A stretch of 64,000 nucleotides of DNA from Paenibacillus sp. LHD-117 (GTDB lineage Bacteria; Bacillota; Bacilli; Paenibacillales; Paenibacillaceae), in contig NZ_JAVFVT010000007.1 of NCBI RefSeq assembly GCF_030929555.1, positions 124,001 to 188,000 on the forward strand. Direction: 5' to 3'. This document shows, piece after piece, positions 63,811-64,000 of this stretch (position 1 is the stretch's first letter; the number at the start of each line of letters is the position of its first letter). Position numbers and translations under genes: made by a program. Under the pieces are notes generated by a model. The model was given only the letters and a program-made list of their open reading frames with translations, did not search any database and was not told the origin of the DNA.

Positions 63811-64000
63811 TTAGCCGCGACCAGCGGTCGCGAAGTCGGCAATCGCCCGAACGGCTTCATCCAGCGTCTCGACGCCTACGACCGCGGGGCCGCCTTCCAT
63901 CCGCCCGGATGTCCTCCGGGCTTCCGACTCGTTCGCTTGCGGGACGAGGAACAGGTCCACGTTCTCGCGACTTACGGCGACCGCCTTTTGTTTCACGCCG
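63811..64000 (-). CDS. SepM/YlbL-like PDZ-Lon-type protease (C-terminal end only)
   Basis: Only the last 62 or so codons are inside the window. GVKQKAVAVSRENVDLFLVP matches the end of the Lon-type (S16) catalytic domain, where the catalytic Lys precedes this stretch, and the tail VETLDEAVRAIADF is as in YlbL/SepM C-termini. The frame runs off the right edge. In B. subtilis ylbL lies beside ylbM, as here. It ends 21 bp from the convergent tmcAL. Confidence 0.8.
   Translation of the reverse strand, partial: GVKQKAVAVSRENVDLFLVPQANESEARRTSGRMEGGPAVVGVETLDEAVRAIADFATAGRG

Noticed and set aside
1..64000. tRNA, rRNA, prophage or insertion sequence
   Set aside because: No cloverleaf, rRNA, integrase, transposase or phage-like gene was recognised on either strand.

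Overview
The window is a 64 kb piece of a Gram-positive, low-GC-lineage (Firmicutes/Bacillota) chromosome, although its base composition is fairly GC-rich. The gene order follows the Bacillus subtilis region that runs from ylbL-ylbM-ylbN-rpmF through fapR-plsX-fab-acpP-rnc-smc-ftsY-ylxM-ffh-rpsP-rimM-trmD-rplS-rbgA-rnhB-sucCD-dprA-topA-trmFO-hslVU-codY into the large fla/che operon. The high GC, frequent GTG/TTG starts and a secreted SLH-domain protein fit the Paenibacillaceae (Paenibacillus/Cohnella-like). That genus-level guess is inference. Almost every gene is on the minus strand. The only plus-strand genes are a ComM-like AAA+ protein (36.9-38.5 kb), an SLH/CAP secreted protein (44.3-45.7 kb) and tmcAL (62.5-63.8 kb).

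Read in the direction of transcription (right to left): 64-61.5 kb holds the end of a SepM/YlbL-type protease, the convergent tmcAL, and a yceD-rpmF unit with a strong SigA promoter and a terminator. 61.4-55.2 kb is the fatty-acid synthesis cluster fapR-plsX-fabH-fabD-fabG-acpP-fabF, with a probable FapR operator ahead of fapR, followed by rnc. 54.4-47.1 kb carries smc-ftsY and then, behind a new promoter, ylxM-ffh-rpsP-khpA. 47.0-41.3 kb carries rimM-trmD, the SLH/CAP gene, rplS (own promoter, leader and terminator), lepB, rbgA and rnhB. 41.1-38.5 kb has a FliK-like protein, a free FlhB C-terminal-domain protein and YraN. 36.5-34.1 kb is sucCD; 34.0-26.3 kb is dprA-topA-trmFO-hslV-hslU-codY, closed by a clear terminator.

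26.1-0 kb is one continuous flagellar/chemotaxis operon: flgB-flgC-fliE-fliF-fliG-fliH-fliI-fliJ-ylxF-fliK-flgD-(TIGR02530-type gene)-flgE/G-swrD-fliL-fliM-fliY-cheY-fliO-fliP-fliQ-fliR-flhB-flhA-flhF-flhG-cheB-cheA-cheW. It encodes the rod, MS ring, switch, type III export apparatus, hook, placement GTPases and chemotaxis core. Short gaps and overlaps imply translational coupling.

The least expected feature is a family of three related, imperfectly palindromic elements of about 165-205 bp. They sit in the gaps fliL|fliM, sucC|sucD and yceD|rpmF. All three lie between co-transcribed genes, all have the same orientation relative to transcription, and all end 25-43 nt before the next start codon. 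Their terminal and inner stems differ in sequence between copies but stay paired. Other points of interest are a terminator-like hairpin whose 3' arm carries the comM ribosome binding site, a FliK-like/FlhB-C-like gene pair behind a SigD-like -10 motif, and the absence of xerC and ylqD from their usual places. No tRNA, rRNA, CRISPR, prophage or insertion sequence was seen.
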